From Intrasporangiaceae bacterium (lineage in GTDB: Bacteria > Actinomycetota > Actinomycetes > Actinomycetales > Dermatophilaceae), in assembly GCA_012518475.1 (NCBI GenBank), contig JAAYSB010000403.1, positions 1 through 6,901 of the forward strand: a stretch of DNA of 6,901 nucleotides. The letters are read 5' to 3'. Below are positions 5,376 to 6,901 of this stretch, piece after piece; position 1 is the first letter of the stretch; each line of letters opens with the position of its first letter. Below the pieces are notes generated by a model. That model had not been told where the DNA came from. It worked only from the letters and a program-made list of their open reading frames with translations, and made no database searches. The position numbers were made by a program, and so were the translations under genes.

Positions 5376-6268
5376 TGCCGACACCCGTCGTGCGGACACC
5401 GGCAGGGCTGCACACCCCCGTTCTCGACTGGTTCGCCGAGCATGCCCGCGACCTGCCCTGGCGGGCCCCGCAGTGCCCTCCCTGGGGCGTCTTCCTCAGC
5501 GAGGTCATGGCCCAGCAGACCCCCCTCGCCCGTGTCGAGCCCGTCTGGCGGGCCTGGATGCGCCGCTGGCCCACCCCTGCCGACCTCTCGGCGGACTCCC
5601 CGGGTGAGGCGGTGCGGGCCTGGGACCGGCTCGGCTATCCGCGTCGTGCCCTGCGCCTCCACGAGGCCGCGACCGTCATGGTCGAGCGGTTCGACGGCGA
5701 GGTGCCAGAGCACGAGTCCGACCTGCTCACCCTTCCCGGGGTCGGGGTCTACACCGCCGCAGCCGTGGCTGCCTTCGCCTTCGGCCGCCGTGCGGTCGTC
5801 GTCGACACCAATGTGCGCCGGGTACAGGCCCGGCTCGTCACGGGCACCGAACACGCTGCGCCCTCCCTCACCCGGGCCGAACAGCGCCTGGCTGCCGACC
5901 TCCTCCCCGCGGACGACTCGGACGCCGCCACGTGGAATGTCGCCGTCATGGAGCTCGGCGCCCTCGTCTGCACGGCGCGCAGCCCCCGCTGTGAGGACTG
6001 CCCCGTCCTCGACCAGTGCCGGTGGGTGGCACTCGGCCGCCCCGCCTACACCGGGCCACCACGACGCGGCCAGGCATGGACCGGCACCGACCGCCAGGTC
6101 CGCGGCGAGATCGTGCACCGGCTCCGGCTCAGCGAGAGCCCACTGCCGCGAACGTCTCTGGCCGACAGCGGCCCGGACCCCGAACAGGTCGACCGCTGCC
6201 TGGCCGCCCTCATCCATGACGGGTTGGTCGAGCCGGTCGGACCGGACTCGTTCGCACTCCCCGCGTGA
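5375..6268 (+). CDS. mutY: A/G-specific adenine DNA glycosylase, MutY type, with Fe-S cluster
   Basis: The enzyme removes adenine mispaired with 8-oxoguanine, preventing G:C to T:A changes. The 297-residue product has the catalytic glutamate E43 in SEVMAQQT (42-49), the helix-hairpin-helix LPGVGVYTAAA (120-130) with Y126 where bifunctional glycosylases have lysine, the conserved aspartate D144 in VVVDTNVRRV, and the cluster ligands C199-X6-C206-X2-C209-X5-C215 for a [4Fe-4S] cluster. The E. coli enzyme (350 residues) has a C-terminal NUDIX-like 8-oxoG recognition domain; here about 80 residues follow the cluster and look instead like a small helical or winged-helix unit (240-297). Shorter MutY proteins occur in actinobacteria, including M. 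tuberculosis. The GTG overlaps the disA stop (TAGTG) and has no Shine-Dalgarno, so translation is likely coupled to disA. V6 is also a GTG codon and a possible alternative start. Confidence 0.95.
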   Translation: MPTPVVRTPAGLHTPVLDWFAEHARDLPWRAPQCPPWGVFLSEVMAQQTPLARVEPVWRAWMRRWPTPADLSADSPGEAVRAWDRLGYPRRALRLHEAATVMVERFDGEVPEHESDLLTLPGVGVYTAAAVAAFAFGRRAVVVDTNVRRVQARLVTGTEHAAPSLTRAEQRLAADLLPADDSDAATWNVAVMELGALVCTARSPRCEDCPVLDQCRWVALGRPAYTGPPRRGQAWTGTDRQVRGEIVHRLRLSESPLPRTSLADSGPDPEQVDRCLAALIHDGLVEPVGPDSFALPA

Positions 6269-6270
6269 CC

Positions 6271-6276
6271 AGGAGG
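6271..6276 (+). promoter_or_regulatory. Candidate Shine-Dalgarno for the secreted protein gene
   Basis: AGGAGG is a perfect core but lies 12 bases before GTG 6289, longer than usual. No in-frame start codon is closer; the next in-frame GTG is 6316, which would be further still. It sits 2 bases after the mutY stop, consistent with co-transcription. Confidence 0.45.
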
Positions 6277-6288
6277 CAGACTGGTCCT

Positions 6289-6901
6289 GTGGACAGGGGC
6301 GGGACGGCACGACGCGTGTGGGGACGCATCCTCGCGACTCTGCCCCTGGCAGCGCTCCTGCTGGCTGCCACGCTCGTCAGCGCCGCTCCGGCCCGAGCCG
6401 ACTCGGGACTGGAGGTCTCATCGACCAGCCGCTACACCGTCGACCTCGCAAGGCAGTCGGTGGCTGCGTCGATGACGATCACGCTCGGCAACTCTGTGCC
6501 CGACGAGGGAATCCGCTACTTCTACTTCGACGCGTACGCCCTGCCGCTGCCCGCGGCCGCCGCGGATGTGCAGGCCCTGAGCGAGGGCACCAGCCTGCCG
6601 GTCCGAACCAGCGCCATCGACGGCGAGCCCGGCTACCTGGCCTTCGAGATCGCTTTCCCACCGCTGCACTACCGGCAGACCCGCACGATCGAGCTGACCT
6701 TCACTCTGACCGGGCAGCCGCCACGGGCCGATGATCCGACCCGGATCGGGCCCACCCACGCAACGTTCCCGGTGTTCGGCCCGGGCGACCCGGGGCACAA
6801 CACCGTCGAGGTCGTCGTCCCTGTCGGGGCCGTGGTCGACAGCACCGTCGCGTCCTTCGAGCGACGGAGCGGCGGGGACGGCGCCACCGAGGTCTATGCC
6901 A
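6289..6901 (+). CDS. Secreted protein of unknown function, N-terminal part (3' end outside window)
   Basis: The frame from GTG 6289 is open to the window edge, giving 204 residues. It begins with a textbook signal peptide: a basic n-region (R3, R8, R9, R13), a hydrophobic core of Leu/Ala (14-33) and a likely signal peptidase I site APARA|D after residue 37. The mature part is rich in alternating beta-strand-like segments (SRYTVDLARQSVAASMTITL, GIRYFYFDAYALPL, TRTIELTFTLTG, NTVEVVVPVGAVVDS) with no cysteine in the visible portion, suggesting an extracellular beta-sandwich. The RR pair lacks the rest of a Tat motif, so Sec export is more likely. I do not recognise the family. It starts 20 bases after mutY, so it may be the last gene of that operon or the first of another. 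GTG 6316 is an alternative start that would shorten the n-region. Confidence 0.82.
   Translation, partial: MDRGGTARRVWGRILATLPLAALLLAATLVSAAPARADSGLEVSSTSRYTVDLARQSVAASMTITLGNSVPDEGIRYFYFDAYALPLPAAAADVQALSEGTSLPVRTSAIDGEPGYLAFEIAFPPLHYRQTRTIELTFTLTGQPPRADDPTRIGPTHATFPVFGPGDPGHNTVEVVVPVGAVVDSTVASFERRSGGDGATEVYA

Noticed and set aside
4290..5399. Minus-strand open frame (369 codons) exactly opposite disA
   Set aside because: An antisense shadow; disA has all catalytic motifs on the plus strand.
6277..6282. CAGACT as a -10 box 6 bases before GTG 6289
   Set aside because: Spacing fits a leaderless start, but it lacks the first T of TANNNT and a strong AGGAGG lies just upstream; too weak to call.
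6269..6288. c-di-AMP riboswitch before the secreted protein gene, given the nearby disA
   Set aside because: Only 20 bases separate mutY from the next start, far too short for a ydaO-type riboswitch.
5442..6734. Plus-strand open frame (430 codons) overlapping mutY and the secreted protein
   Set aside because: Ser/Pro/Arg-rich out-of-frame translation of mutY; no domain, and it spans two genes with better evidence.
1..6901. CRISPR arrays, tRNA or rRNA genes, insertion sequences, attachment sites
   Set aside because: No regularly spaced repeats, RNA-gene signatures, transposase motifs or terminal inverted repeats were found on reading through the window.

Overview
The window is GC-rich throughout, strongly biased to G/C at third codon positions, with several GTG starts and short intergenic gaps. 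This points to an actinobacterium. The gene content and the order radA-disA-mutY fit Actinomycetota: Mycobacterium tuberculosis carries radA and disA side by side with mutY a few genes away. A member of Micrococcales is my inference; the sequence does not settle genus or family. There is no sign of a mobile element, CRISPR array, tRNA or rRNA, and nothing suggests recent transfer.

Layout. The left edge (1-523, minus strand) holds the N-terminal half of an exopolyphosphatase/GppA-type phosphatase, cut by the window. A 65-base divergent promoter region separates it from a rightward cluster: an unrecognised cysteine-rich protein with a Lys/Ala-rich tail (589-1491), a class I SAM-dependent methyltransferase (1506-2213), and a small START/SRPBCC-fold protein (2281-2745). 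A very strong hairpin (2781-2828) then closes this cluster.

The second rightward cluster is a genome-maintenance block: radA (2854-4293), disA (4305-5375), and a MutY-type adenine DNA glycosylase (5375-6268, sharing one base with disA). RadA processes recombination intermediates. DisA scans DNA and makes c-di-AMP; RadA is reported to bind DisA and lower its activity in Mycobacterium smegmatis. MutY removes adenine opposite 8-oxoguanine. The block therefore links DNA damage handling to a second messenger. The right edge (6289-6901) begins a secreted protein of unknown function, cut by the window.

The most interesting structure is regulatory. Four genes (ppx/gppA, the cysteine-rich gene, radA, disA) have a TANNNT box ending only 6-8 bases before the start codon, the arrangement expected for leaderless transcripts in actinobacteria. 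At disA this box is built on the radA stop codon, and at radA it argues for a start two codons inside the longest frame. The best candidate for undescribed protein biology is the cysteine-rich protein. I did not find a clearly new multi-gene system; most of the window is ordinary core genome.
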